DNA of 64,000 nucleotides, from the NCBI GenBank assembly GCA_022432975.1, contig CM039515.1, positions 20,959,554 to 21,023,553 on the forward strand. The letters are read 5' to 3'. This stretch comes from Begonia masoniana. Lineage: Eukaryota > Streptophyta > Magnoliopsida > Cucurbitales > Begoniaceae. How positions within the stretch are numbered: position 1 is the stretch's first letter; every line of letters begins with the position of its first letter. This document shows positions 1 to 12,263 of this stretch, in pieces. The notes under the pieces were generated by a model. It was not told where the DNA came from and searched no databases. It was given only the letters and a program-made list of their open reading frames with translations. The position numbers and the translations under genes are program-made.

Positions 1-273
1 TTGACGGTTTGTGAGTCGATTATGTTGATGGATAATGATCGTAAGTATTTGTGGGTTGAAAATATATGTTTTCTGGTTAAATTACAGGTTTTTAGTTTAA
101 AGAAATTTAGGCGTTGCGCCGCCAGTTTTGATTTTTAACTAAATAACGTCGGGTTACGTTCGCTATTTTTTTTATTATATGTTTTAAGTCGGTTTTCAAA
201 AATTTTTACGGCACTTGAAGATTTGGGTGTCGGGAGTGTGTGGTTAAAATTTCAGAATTTTTGGAGGTGTTTA
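1..273. other. unassigned AT-rich sequence, likely LTR remnant
   Basis: No open frame, tRNA or other gene is visible. The stretch ends where a recognisable LTR start (TGTAACACC) begins. It may be part of an older LTR into which that LTR inserted, but I found no matching flank. Confidence 0.3.
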
Positions 274-2270
274 TGTAACACCTGGTTCTATCGAACCAGC
301 TCTTTTATTATTAATGGTATACACTTTATTAGTCAATATTTTAAGTAGGCTTATTGAATGACTAGACTAGACAAGGGCATTAGAGTAAATTACATTTTAA
401 AAGTGGATAACGTATTTAAGGAAAGAGGGATTGGGTTTAATACACTGTAGCCGCCACCATTTCATACTTTTCTCTTCGGGTTTTCAGCTCAAGCAGCCGA
501 GCTCTCTAGGCGATTTTCGTCGCCCGATTCTCCTTCGACTTAGGTAAGTTTTCCTCATTTCTCTTATGATATAGTGGTTAAATACCTGAAGGAATACAAT
601 GTGAGGATTTTGAGGATGCTGAGATTGAGCGTAGATTCGGGTTTTAGTGATAAAGGGGGAATGCTCGGGTAGTGGAGTTTTTAACTGGATTCCTTGAACC
701 ACTGTTTGATTCTTGGTGAGGTTTAGTGAAGTTTTAATTTATATTCTGTTATGAACTTAGGTGAGCAGATTTCTGAAGTAGCTAGCGACCAGACAATTTC
801 TAGAAGCCAGGTAAGTAAAGTATGCATGTGTCTTCGGCCTACATCACAAAACAGTAGGGTTATGTATTGTGTGAATGATTTTGTATGTCATGAATCATGT
901 TTTTGAAAGATTACGAAAATGAATTTTCATGTAAGCATGGTAAGGCATGAACTGAATGTGACAGACAAACTATTAAGGGAACTAATCCACCCCTTAACTT
1001 ATGAAGGGATTTATAACATTGGGAGGATTGATCCCACTCCCAAGGGAACAGAGGGATCAGATCAGCTATTAAGGGAATTCATCCACCCCTTAATCGAGTA
1101 GAGGATGTATAACATTGGAAAAATTGATCCACTTCCCAAGGGAACTGAGGGATCAGACCAGTTTATGAACGTATGTGAATGCAACTGAGATGAGAAAGTA
1201 GAAATTGCATGTTTAGGAATTCATGTTTTAGCATTTTATTTCATTACTGCTTTACTTACTTAGCATTAGGCTAATAGATGAGTTTTGTGATGTAGGTGTT
1301 GAGGATACTGCAGGTGATTTTCTTAAGTGCACAGATGTTTAGACATGGTTGGAGGAGTGCATTCATGTTTCGGCCTGGTAAATTGATGAGGCGGTTTAAC
1401 TGATGTCTGTTGGTGTGAAGGTTTAGTTGACAATGTTTCAATTTAAGTATGTTGAGTTTTCATGACAGTAGTGGTTTTTAATATTTTGAATACGTTTTTG
1501 AGATTTTTCTTATCGTAGTATTCTGTTGGGATTTGATGTTGGTACTTACTGGATTTTGAGTAATGCTTTGGTTTGAATTGTTTCTGAATGATTTTCAGTG
1601 GAGTAAGTAAATTCCTTTCTGTAGTTAGAGTTGTGTTTGTATAGCAAGGAGTAGTTAAAATGTTGTTCTGTGGTCTATCGGAAAATGTCTTCAGTAAAGT
1701 CATCGGATGATATCTCAGTAAAGTCATCGGTACATGAAGTTTATTCAATCGGATGATGTAGGTTTAATTCTATCGGAAGATGTCTTCAGAAAAGCCATCG
1801 GATGATGTAGGTTTAATTCTATCGGAAGATGTAGATTTTGCACTACCGGTATGAGTGGGTATTATGCTTTATCGTTTAGTGATCGGTATATGCAGTTTAT
1901 TCTATCGGAAGAAGGGAATGAGAGATTTTTGTCGTTTTGCCGTCGGTAGATACGAGTCGCAAAACTTGTCGTTTTGCGATCGGTTGATGTTGGATAATTG
2001 ATTTACCCGGCTGACGTCATCGGTAGATGCAGTCCACCGAGAGATGTCTTTTATTTCCAACTCTTCTGGTCCACGTCATCGGTAGAAGCCTTCTATTTGC
2101 TGTTTCTGCTTCTTCCGTTGACTTTAACCATCGGCAGATGCGTTTGACTTCTGCGACTTCCCAAGTATTTCACGATTCAAACCTCTATTTCTTTTTAGCC
2201 GATTATTTCTTACATTTTAAACAATGTTCATAGTTTTGTTTAAATTTATTGTCGTCCAAATGATTTCCGC
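274..2270 (+). repeat. long LTR, Tekay-like group F (copy F1)
   Basis: It starts with TGTAACACC, as do the related LTR copies at 4,619 and 29,784, and aligns with them by eye over long stretches. A TATA-like TATTTAAG lies at 413-420. Splice-like signals follow in order: donor TAG-GTAAGT at 544, acceptor ending at 760, mini-exon 761-810, donor CCAG-GTAAGT at 811, acceptor TGTAG ending at 1295. A tandem pair of roughly 96-bp hairpin units lies at about 965-1165. The start is firm. The 3' end is not, because no clear CA end with a matching TSD was found, so 2,270 is approximate. Confidence 0.6.
1675..2135. repeat. degenerate short-motif array in LTR F1
   Basis: Variants of ATCGG(T/A)AGATG recur every 20-60 bp, often next to GTCGTTTTGCGATCGG-like words. 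The same kind of array occupies the corresponding place in other LTR copies, in different forms. Spacing is irregular, so this is a decayed minisatellite rather than a clean tandem repeat. Confidence 0.6.
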
Positions 2271-2779
2271 TGCAAGTTTTAAATGTTTTGAGATTTTAGC
2301 TTATGTCAAATGTTGAACAAAGTTTTTCATAAAAAAGAAAATAATAATAATACAGCTGGGATTTTTTAGTCATGTACGAACTTCTGTGTAACGAACCGGG
2401 TTCAGATAACTCGGGGCGTTGCAGTTTAGCTCGGGAAAAAGTGGAGGAAAAGTGGTGAAGGTCGGCGCGATCAGGGAGGCGATCTGGTGACGATCGATCG
2501 CGATCGCCAGCCTCTCTAACACTGTAGCACCAGAGAGGGTGGCGATCGATCGCCACTGGTTTAAAAAAAAGATTTTAGTTTTTTTAAATTTTTCCTATTT
2601 CTAACTTGTTTTACCCCGACATTTCCCGACATATTTTAAACGTATTTTGGGCCGCTTTCTGTCAAATATCGAGGGTTCGTAAAACCAGAAAACCGAGTCA
2701 AAATTTTATTGAAAATTATTTTAAACGTGGGTTGGGTTAGCAAAGTGACGCACCGAGCCGGGGTGGGTTCGGAGCGTTA
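2271..2779. repeat. LTR-like fragment with GATCGATC hairpins
   Basis: It contains palindromic words such as GCGATCGATCGCC (about 2,490-2,560), as in the group G LTRs at 21,680, 34,330 and 38,510. It ends in GTTACA exactly where retrotransposon coding sequence resumes at 2,780. It therefore looks like the end of a reverse-oriented LTR that cuts into element Q, but no TSD was found and its left limit is a guess. Confidence 0.4.
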
Positions 2780-4583
2780 CAAGAATTACCCTACACACGA
2801 CTTAGAATTAGCTGCAGTGGTTTTTGCACTAAAGATTTGGAGGCATTACTTGTATGGACAATCTTGTGAGATATTTTCGGACCATAAAAGTCTGAAGTAT
2901 ATTTTCACACAAAAAGAATTAAATATGAGGCAACGTAGATGGTTGGAGTTTGTCAAGGACTATGATTTTGAGATTAAATACCACCCCGGCAAGACGAATT
3001 TAGTGGCTGATGTTTTGAGTAGAGTGACAACATCGGCCTCTGCTTTGATTCTTGACATACCATTAGCCTTAGAGACTGAATTCCAAAGATTTAACCTCGA
3101 GGCTGTATCCAGTGTGTCAGCCATGCTTTCTGCTATATCCTTGAGGCCTACTATTTTGGGGAGAATAAGGGAAGTTCAAGTGAATGATGCTGAATGCACC
3201 AAGTACAAGTCAAGCATGGATTCTTCCGATAAGTCGGATTTCAATTATTCGGATGATGGAATTTTCAAGTTTCGGAATAGGTGGTTTATTTTGGATAACG
3301 TTGAACTTAGAAATGAAATTATTTTGGAGGCGCATTCTTCTAGACTCTCTGTTCATCCTGAAAGTACAAAAATGTATAGAGACCTTAAACAACATTATTG
3401 GTGGCCAGATATGAAAAGAAGTGTGGCCGAGTACGTAGGATTGTGTTTAGTTTGCCAACAAGTTAAAGCTGAACATCAAAGGCCTGCAGGAGCATTGCAA
3501 CCATTACAAGTTCCCGAATGGAAATGAGAACAAATAACGATGGACTTTCTGGTAGGATTGCCTAGGACAGCAAAGGGACATGATGCAATTTGGGTGATAG
3601 TAGATCGTCTAACCAAATCCGCCCATTTTCTGCCCATGAAGATGACCTACTCGATGGACCAACTAGCTGAATTGTATGTGCATGAGATTGTTAGACTACA
3701 TGGAATTCCAAGCACTATAGTTTCTGACCGAGACTCTAGATTTACATCGAAGTTTTGGAAGAATCTGCATAAGGATATGGGTACACAGCTCAACTTTAGC
3801 ACAGCCTTTCACCCTCAAACAGATGGACAATCTGAAAGGACTATTCAAACATTAGAGGGTATGCTTCGTGCATGTGTATTAGATTTTTAGGGTTCTTGGA
3901 GTAAGTACTTATCGTTGGTGGAATTTTCTTATAATAACAGTTTTCAGGCAACAATAGGGATCGCACCGTCTGAAGCATTATATGGATGAAAATGCAGATC
4001 TCCTTTGTATTGGGATGAAGTTGGTGAGGCACGTTTGCTTGGTCCTGACATTGTGCAACAGACAGTGGAGAAGATTGCCCTCATCCGACAGAGAATCTTG
4101 ACAGCTCAAAGCCGACAGAAAAGCTATACCGATAGGAAACGTAGAGAATTAGAGTTTGAAGTTGGTGATGAAGTTTTTCTTAAGGTATCACTATTCAAGA
4201 GAGTTGTGCGATTTGGAAGGAGAGGCAAGTTGAACCCCAGATATATTGGACCGTTCTCAATCTTGAAGAGGATTGGGAAGACAGCTTATCAGTTACAGTT
4301 GCCAGCCTCTATGGAAGGAATTCACAATGTGTTCTATATTTCTATGCTAAAGAAGTTTATGTGGGATCCAACTCAGGTTGTGGAACAACAGAACATTGAA
4401 ATTCATCCTACTCTTACTTATGAGGAGAGACCAGTAAAGATTTTTTACTATGCTGTGAAGGTGTTGCGCAACAAAGAGGTCCCACTGGTGAAAGTTTTAT
4501 GGCATAACCAGAGCATAGAGGAGAAAACTTGGGAGCGCCAGCAGGACATGATGGACCAATATCCAGAATTATTCAGGTATTGA
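2780..4583 (+). pseudogene. Ty3/gypsy Tekay-type pol remnant (element Q)
   Basis: One reading frame encodes, in order, the end of RNase H ([20 protein letters not shown]), a linker ending in an ADVLSR-type motif, the integrase HHCC zinc region (HYWWPDM...CLVCQQ), the integrase core (MDFLVGLPR..., [19 protein letters not shown]) and a C-terminal chromodomain-like region ending EEKTWERQQDMM. This order is that of a Ty3/gypsy chromovirus of the Tekay/Del type. The 5' part (gag, protease, reverse transcriptase) is missing. Three in-frame stops interrupt it, at about 3,525, 3,888 and 3,987, all explainable by C-to-T or G-to-A changes. Non-functional. Confidence 0.85.
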
Positions 4584-4599
4584 ATTTTGAGGACAAAAT

Positions 4600-4618
4600 T
4601 CTTTTAAGGAGGGTAGAT
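4600..4618 (+). other. polypurine tract of element Q
   Basis: A purine-rich stretch (AAGGAGGGTAGA) lies between the polyprotein stop codon and the TG start of the 3' LTR. This is the place and composition expected for the plus-strand primer. The same GAGGACAAAATT...AAGG context recurs before the LTRs of N and P. Confidence 0.7.
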
Positions 4619-5379
4619 TGTAACACCCAGTTCCATTGAACCAATTTTACCTTGTCATCTAATAGTGTACACTTTATAGATGAAATTGGGAGAAATATTG
4701 ATTAGTTTAATGAGTGACTAAGTAAGGCCATAATGGTAAATGGAGATCTATAGTGGATAACGTATTTAAGGGAGGGTTTAATGAGGTTTAGCCGTCACTG
4801 TTTTCTCATTTTCCTTTCTCGGCATTCAGCTCAGCTAAGTAGGGTTCTCTCGGCGATTTTCCCTCCCATTTTCTCCAAGCTAGGTGAGTTCTACTTCTAT
4901 TTCTTGTTACATTGTAGCTATCGATGTTAGAAGAGATTTTAAATGCGAGTTTTGAGAAAGCTGTAAGTGAGAGTTAGTTCGGGTTTGGAGCATATCAGGA
5001 ATGCTTGATGATCTGAGTTCCCAAACTAGTTTCCTTATGAGTTCTTGTAGATTTGATGATAGTTTAGAATGAAGCTTAACTAATACTCTGTCTACGGCTA
5101 TAGGTTTGAGAGAAACCCGAAGTAGTTTGCAACCAAGCTTTTCCAGGAAAACCAGGTAAATGGAGTATGTGTGTGCCTTCGGGTCTACATCACAAAACAG
5201 TAGGTTTATGCTTGTTTGAATGTTTTATGTATCTCATGTATCATGTTTTTGGAAAGAACACGAAAATGAATTTACATGTAATGGCATGGCAATGTATGAA
5301 CAGAATGTAATAGATTAGCTGTTAAGGGAACCAATCTGCCCCTTAATTGATGAAGATGATGTATGACTTTGGGAAAATT

Positions 5380-7767
5380 TGTAACGATCTCAGTTGGAGT
5401 CGCCACGTAATTCATAATTTACCCTCTTAATCATTTTGGTCTTGCTTTCTACACCTTGTTCATTATTTGTGTTATTATATTTTTTTAAAAAAAAAAACAT
5501 CTCTTGAACTGCATCTACCGATGGAAAAGTAAACTCACATCAACCGATGATCACGTGCCCACCACGTGACACATCTCTCCCGATCCAGTAGAAGACATCT
5601 ACCGGTGATCACGGACCTTACACGTGTCCAAAAAGGGCATCGCCCGGTCTCGAACATCCATCGCTAGATGTCCATAAATTTAAGCTACATCGACCGGTGT
5701 TCAGGTGCGCCTCACGTGACCAGTTAAAACATTACTCGAGCACTAAACGACAAGAAATTACTCACATCATCCGGTAGTTGAAATACTCTACATCACCCGG
5801 TGACTAGACGACAAAGCTACATTTACATCATCCGGTATTTGAAATACTCTACATCGCCCTGTCACTAGATGACAAAATAATATTTACATCATCCGATAGC
5901 TTACACACTACATCTACCGGTCACTGGACGACGAAATAACATTTACATCATCCGGTAACTTAAATACACTTCATCTACCGGTCACTAGACGACAAAATGA
6001 CATTTACATCATCCGGTGACCTAAATACACTACGTCTGCCGGTCACTAGACGACAAAATGACATTTACATCATCTGGTAATCTAAATACACTATGTCTGC
6101 CGGTAGATGCAAACTCTTAACATATTCTGATAGAGAACATCTATCAGGGAATGCAAATATACACAGACTCCAAACTTCGTTGACTCATCACTCTTATAGA
6201 TAAAAGACAGAAACTCCTCCGAAATTCTTATAGCGGAAGACTTAGTTAGATATCACGTTCTATATCCTTATAGACATTCTCAAACTCAGTAATTCAACCA
6301 GACAATCTCAAAAGCTCAATGTTTTAAAGTAATCTTATCCTACTTAGACTACCATATTCTTATCCATAATGTAATCATAGAACATTGGTCTCAATCGCCA
6401 TCCAGCCACAGAATTGCACCCCGATCACCTTCCAGCAACCAGACTTAGACTTCTTCATTAGCTTTGGAATCCTCACCTGAAATCTCGTCACCTACATCAT
6501 AAGGTTTAAACTATAAGCCTAATGCTTAGTAAGGAATGCAATACTAACATGTATACGTGAATGCACAGTTGCAAGGAAAGTCATAATCATGTTCATTTCA
6601 TACTCTTTTCTTGTTCTTGTTCATCACTTTCATCATATGGATTAAGGGAGGATTTGTGCCGTAAAGTGGGGATGACAGTGCAAGTGTACATAGTCCCTTT
6701 CGGGCCGTATTCATGGTCCTTCTCTTTGGACAGTGACATACGTCAAACCGCCCCCAACCCTCACTTAGTCCGGTTACATAAGTTTCATATTCGTTCTCAT
6801 ATCTTGTTCATGGGAAAAACATACTCATAAATCATTTTCATATGCTTAAGGAGTAAACCATGATGCATGACATGAATATTCTTAGATCATCAGTCTATGG
6901 AAAAATCATGTTAGACAGTTGACTTCATAGATTCTATCAGAACATCACATAACATAACTCTCAACATCTATAAATCGTCCAAGTACAGGAAATCTTACTA
7001 ATACAGAACAAACACCAGATAACTGAAACTAACTTAATACTCTTGTGATGTAGGGCCCTATTGGCCGGAAGTCTTAATACATTCACTTACATGGCTTCCT
7101 TAGTAACTTGAGCTCATTTTCTTCAGAGTTCTTCACCTAAAACGTTTACATTGCAGTAGTTAAAACCAAAATCCTAATATTTCTAATCACAAGCCATCTT
7201 AGGACCTAATATCTAAAAATCATTCCTGAATCCCTTAGTCTAGTATTCTGTGTGTGGTCTAAAATCCAAGAATCGAAACAGTTAGATTCAGCTAACGATA
7301 AATCAGGGTCGGTTATTAAATGTCCAGAGTCGATTCGGAAATGACATTACTAAATCCAGGTTGTAAGTGTTACTACAATAACCCAACCACTGAAGAACCC
7401 GAAACTTCAAGTCCTAGCTGAGAACAGAGCTTAAAGAAGCTAACTGGTAACTACATTGTCTAAGGCTTACCTTGAATGTGGGTTATCGGAGTGGAGGCTG
7501 GAAGAATCGATCGCCAAAGTGAGAGTCGCCGGTAGAGAGAGCTCTGGGGAGTGAGGAAATCGCAGGGAAAGTGTCGGCTACAGTGAGGTTTAAGGTTTCC
7601 ATTTCAAATTTATATCAACTAAGTTCCTCTTTAATTACCACACTTCCATCACACAAATAGAATCCAATAAGCTTTGGCATTAAAATTAACTAAATAAAAG
7701 GTCGAGTAAAGAGGTGACCGTTGATTCCGTTAAGAAAATCACCTGGCTGAAAATGTCTGGTATTACA
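5380..7767 (-). mobile_element. solo LTR (group R) inserted in LTR F2
   Basis: The 2,388-bp segment begins TG and ends CA. It is flanked by the 5-bp direct repeat AAATT (5,375-5,379 and 7,768-7,772), so it is a clean insertion and a solo LTR. Reverse-strand orientation follows from the TGTAAYACC-type LTR start at its right end and from the order of its internal signals. On the minus strand: donor at 7,470, acceptor at 7,137, mini-exon 7,091-7,136 (46 nt), donor T-GTAAGT at 7,090. No internal coding region remains, as expected after LTR-LTR recombination. Confidence 0.85.
5755..6115. repeat. 61-bp minisatellite inside solo LTR
   Basis: About five to six imperfect copies of a unit containing ATTTACATCATCCGG and ACTAGACGAC. 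Starts of ATTTACATC at 5821, 5882, 5941, 6002 and 6063 give spacings of 61, 59, 61 and 61. CACGTG (G-box) words lie just upstream at about 5,545-5,720. Confidence 0.8.
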
Positions 7768-7931
7768 AAATTGATCCACTTCCCAATGGAATTTAGGATC
7801 AGATAAGCTATTAAGGGAATTAATCCGCCCCTTAATTTATGAAGAGGATGTATGACTTTGGGAAAAATGATCCAACTCCCAATGGAACCGAGGGATCAGA
7901 TCAGAGAAAAAACGTGAATGCAACAGAGATG

Positions 7932-10103
7932 TGAATTTAAAATTTCCACTCAATGGCTAAAATTCAAAGTTTGTTTAAAAACATCAAGACTTGCAGCGGA
8001 AAACATTCATGTATAAAACAGAGTTTTTACGAAAACCGGCTAGAGAATTCTTACTGTTTAAACAAGACCGTAAGGAAAACGTTCGAAACTTCTCGGAGAC
8101 ATCTATAGCCAGTTCGACATTATTGTCAATCTAACACCTACAGAGTTTGTCGACTCCGACCTTGGACAACATGCCCGTCTACGACTTTGGACGACGAACT
8201 CTGGACAAGCGACTTTGGACGACTAGCTCTGAACAAGTGACTATGGACGATATCGCTACAAACAACATTAATTTAAATGGCAACGTTTTGGACTATTGTT
8301 CCCCTCATCCACGGCTACATAGGTTTAACGTCTATGGATTTTCGTCCACAGACTTACTTAAGTTTTATCGTCCACGGGCCACGTGACTTTATCGTTCACG
8401 GGCCACGTGACTTCATTACTCACGGTTTACAAAGACTCATCGTTCACGGACTAAAGTCCATAGACTTACTTAAACCCATCGTCCACGGACCACGTGACTT
8501 TATCATCCACGGGTCATGTGACTTTGGACGATGTCCCTATTCCTAACCTGGGACGACTACACTTGCCCACAGAACAAGCAACTGTTTTCTCCTTTGACTC
8601 TGGACGATATGCTCATCCACGACATTGGACGACGCATTCATCCACACAACCCTGAATCCAGACTCAGACAAAATACACTGTCTGGCGAACACAATACACA
8701 AGACCTCTTTCGACAAAACACAAGTACTATTTTTAGGGAGTTTTCAATCCAAAATCAAAACATTAAAAGTCATCTCTGTCAATTTAAAACACAGTCAAAT
8801 CCACATTCCTAGCAAAAACAACACTAATTCCACAACTTACTAAAAATCCAGAATTTACAACTACGATTAAAACCAACAATGTTTTCATAATCAAAATAAT
8901 CTCAAAAAAAACATATTAAAACATTAAAACTACTACTACTGTTATTAAAATCCTCAGCACACTTCAACAAAACACTTGTCCACTAAGACTTCACATACTG
9001 ACATTAGTTAAACCGCCTCATCAGTGCACCAAACCGTGCATAGATGTGCTCCATCAACTTCGTCTATCTTTCTGTAAACTCAAAGAAATCACCTATTGAA
9101 ACCTCAGCACCTACATCACAAAACTCATCTATTAGCCTAATGCTAAATAAGTAGAGCATAAAGAAATGAAATGCTGAAATATAAAGTCTAATCATGCAGT
9201 TTCTACTTTCACCACTCAGTTGAATTCGTTTTCTGTTGATCCCTCGGTACAATGGAAAGTGGATCAATTTTCCCAAAGTCTACATCCTCTATTTGATTAA
9301 GGAGCAGATTAGTTCCTTTAATAGCTGATCTGATCCCTCTGTTCGATGGGAAGTGGATCAATTTTCCCAAAGTCTACATCCTCTACTCGATTAAGGGGCG
9401 GATTAGTTCCCTTAATAGCTGATCTGTTACAACCTGTTCATGCCTTACCATGCCATTACATATAAATTCATTTTCGTACTCATTCAATAAAACATGATGC
9501 ATGACTTACTGAAAACATTCAAACATGCATAAACCTACTGTTTTGTAATGTAGGCCCGGAGGCACACACAAACTCCACTTACCTGGTTTCCTGAGAGATT
9601 CCTGGTTGTAAGCTACTTCAAGAGTTGGCTCACCTAAAACATAAGCGCAACATTACTTAACTTCATTCTAAACTATCCATAAATTTAAGGGAAACTAGTT
9701 TGGAGGCTCTGTTCTTCATACATTCCCGATTCACTACAAAACCAAACTCAACTCTCACTCCTAGCATTCTCAAAATACGCATCTACAATCCTCTCTATTA
9801 TCTATAATCACTAAAATAGCGAGAGATTAAAGTAAAACTCACCTAAGTCGGAGAAGAATCGAAGAGGAAGTCACCTGGAGGAACCACTGAGCTTGAATGC
9901 CGAATGAGGAAATGAGAAACAGTGGCGGCTAAACCTTCATTAAACCCTCCATTTATAACACTTGCTTCACAATTACACGTATGCCCTTGACTAACCAACT
10001 TTAACCTATTTAAGCAACCAATAAAATTTACTTAATTCTATAAAAATAAAAGTCACAAAATGATACTATTAAAAATTAAGGCTGACAATTACCGGTTGCT
10101 ACA
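7932..10103 (-). repeat. reverse-oriented group F LTR
   Basis: Read on the minus strand from 10,103 it follows the group F order: a TATTTAAG-like context, acceptor, mini-exon, donor CCAG-GTAAGT (near 9,590), the duplicated hairpin unit (about 9,236-9,430), then the AGCATTAGGCTAATAGATGAG...TGATGTAG acceptor (near 9,112-9,145). It abuts LTR F2, giving a head-to-head LTR junction near 7,931. No TSD was found around 7,930 and 10,103. Confidence 0.6.
8140..8640. repeat. CGTCCACGG / CACGTGAC array in LTR
   Basis: Repeats of TCGTCCACGGRCCACGTGACTT-like units (about 27 bp) at 8,370-8,530 and TTTGGACGAC-like words over 8,150-8,640. Several copies contain the G-box CACGTG. The array sits where LTR F1 has its ATCGGTAGATG array. 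Confidence 0.65.
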
Positions 10104-12263
10104 CTTCTTAACTTCTATAGACTTCTAACTTCATTTCCAGAATCATCATGCACATAAAACATCATAAACCTCGACTTGAACACGTAGCGGAAGACTTAAA
10201 AACAGATGAAAACTTTTACTCTTAAAATCCTCTTTAAAACATTATAAATACTGAATAATTCTAGTACTTGTTAACATAAGAAAATCTTTTTCTACCTATA
10301 CTCAACATCATTGTCATATACCAAAACATACTAGGAGCATCACCCATGGGTCAAAATCGCTACCCAGCCACAAAATCCACGCCATGAGCACCCTTTAGCA
10401 ACCTAACTTAGACATCATTATTTGGTTTGAGGTCCTCATCTTCCAACTCGTCACCTACATCATAAGGTTTAAACTATAAGCCTAATGTTTAGTAAAGAGT
10501 GCAACATAAACACAAATGCTCATGAATGCATGCTTCATAAAAATCATGTTCGTATTCTTATTTCATAAATAAAAATCATGTTCGATTTCTTATTCCATAT
10601 TTAAAAATCATGTTCGTGTTCTTATTCCATATCTAACTTGACTTGGGTTAAGGGGCATGAGGAGAATGGCAGGGGAATCATGATCGTGGTCCTTCGGACA
10701 GCTTCCGTAATGACCAGTCCGGCCCACACAGTAGTAGGATCCGCAAACCGATTGTGCAGTGTCAGCCCGGCCCCCATCAGCGGGACGATCAACGAGCCTT
10801 CCTGCAGTCTGGCCCCCACCAGCGAGGATCCGCAGACTGTACTCGTAATCTTGGCCCCCACTAGCGGGAGGATCCGCGAGTCTTCCTGCCAGTCCGGCCC
10901 CTACCAGCGGGAGGATCCGCGGACCGTACTCATAATCTTGAAAAAACATAGTCATGGCCAATTCACCACGTTCCACGCTTAACCAATCTTTCACATTTTT
11001 CATATTCTTATCTTGATCGTTTAAAACATGCACATAAATCATTTTTGTATGTTTTTGAAAAAGTCATGATGCATGGACATGAATATACTTAGAAACGTCA
11101 TGCTATAGGAAACGAGTCATTCATCATGTAACATATCATAAACTACTCTATTCATTGTATGCATGGACACTAATATACTTAGAAATATCATGCTATAGAA
11201 AACAAGTCATTCATCATGTAACATATCATAAAACTACTCTATTCATCGTATCATAACATTCAACAAATCATAATAATCAAGGAATCCACCATACCATTTT
11301 TCTTACTATCCTTGTGGTGTAGGGCCCTAATGGCCGGAACCCTAACACACTCACTTACTTGGATCCCTTAGCGAGTTGTGCCTTCACTTTACTTCTTTTC
11401 CACCTAAGACATTTCACATTTAAATGTTAAAAATCAATTCTAAACAATCCGAGTTCAAAGCTGGTAAAATCATAACTAAGGAAGTCTCCTAGAAATCTAT
11501 TTTAAACCTCTAAGACATTTCGTCGAACACCTTGAGTGCATAGCATTGTTTCCAAAAATATTACTGGCATTTATACCTTCACTACTAAAAATTAATCCAA
11601 CAGTCATTATTTCTCAACCTACTATCACTAACAATCATAAGTATACCATTATTAGCTATTAATACTATAAAACTATCAATTTTCATCACAACCTGAAAAT
11701 CTCACAATCCTAACTGAATAATCCTTCCCGTAATCAAACCCCGAACCAAACTAAACTGGAAGAATGCTAGAGCCTTACCTAGAGTTCGAATCCTTGAAGG
11801 AATGAAGGATGAATCGATTGTTGACGGAGGAAATCGTTGGCTGCCGCAAGAGAGAAAGTTTTGGAGAAAATCGACTAAAGAGAGGGAAGTCGGCTGAAGA
11901 ATCATGGGGGTAGGGGTTTTTGTGAGGTTTTGGATTTCTTTTCTATATATATATTAATTAAAATCAACCTTATTTACAATTTTGTCACTAAACCTAATTT
12001 TCTCACAAAACAAGCGACACCCGTCGTTTTAGATCCTCGTAATTTTCTTATTCTACCAATCATCCCATTCATGGGACCCTAACAAAACTTCCCGCTCTCG
12101 AAACGGACCTAGATTCCTTTAATTACAAAAATACCCTTAACGAGCGGAAACCCAAAAATCTCAGCATCCAAATTCCAATAAACTAATCATTACATTAATA
12201 GTGATTTAACTATGATCAGTGAATTTCGGGATAATTACATGACCAAAAATGCAGGGTGTTACA
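10104..12263 (-). repeat. reverse-oriented LTR, diverged group R
   Basis: The right end reads GGGTGTTACA, the complement of the LTR start TGTAACACCC. On the minus strand it has the group R signals: the TTAG-GTGGAA acceptor and A-GTAAGT donor near 11,350-11,395 and the ATGATGTAG-GTGACGAG acceptor near 10,455. Its left end is uncertain. Host-like AT-rich DNA follows at 12,264, so 12,263 is probably the right edge of the left TE cluster. Confidence 0.6.
10769..10938. repeat. 42-bp GC-rich tandem repeat, four units
   Basis: GGCCCCYAYYAGCG begins at 10,769, 10,811, 10,853 and 10,896, spacings 42, 42 and 43. Alternate units share different tails (CTTCCTGC versus GTACTCRTAATCTT), so the array may have grown as an 85-bp dimer. 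It lies in the predicted second leader intron of the surrounding LTR. Confidence 0.75.

Larger units (their letters stand above)
4619..7931 (+). repeat. 3' LTR of element Q (group F, copy F2), interrupted
   Basis: It starts TGTAACACCC directly after the polypurine tract. TATA-like TATTTAAG is at 4,763-4,770. Splice-like signals: donor at 4,884, acceptor ending at 5,103, mini-exon 5,104-5,155, donor CCAG-GT at 5,156. The LTR is split at 5,379 by a solo LTR and resumes at 7,768 with the target duplication. Similarity to group F stops near 7,931, where a reverse-oriented LTR begins, so the 3' end is lost. Confidence 0.7.

Noticed and set aside
5755..6115. Regular repeats with intervening sequence, resembling a CRISPR array
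   Set aside because: Plant nuclear context, repeats lie inside an LTR with a TSD, the 61-bp unit is repeated as a whole with no unique spacers, and there are no cas genes.
10638..11042. Open frames over the 42-bp GC-rich repeat
   Set aside because: Composition-driven frames in LTR intron-like sequence with no family.
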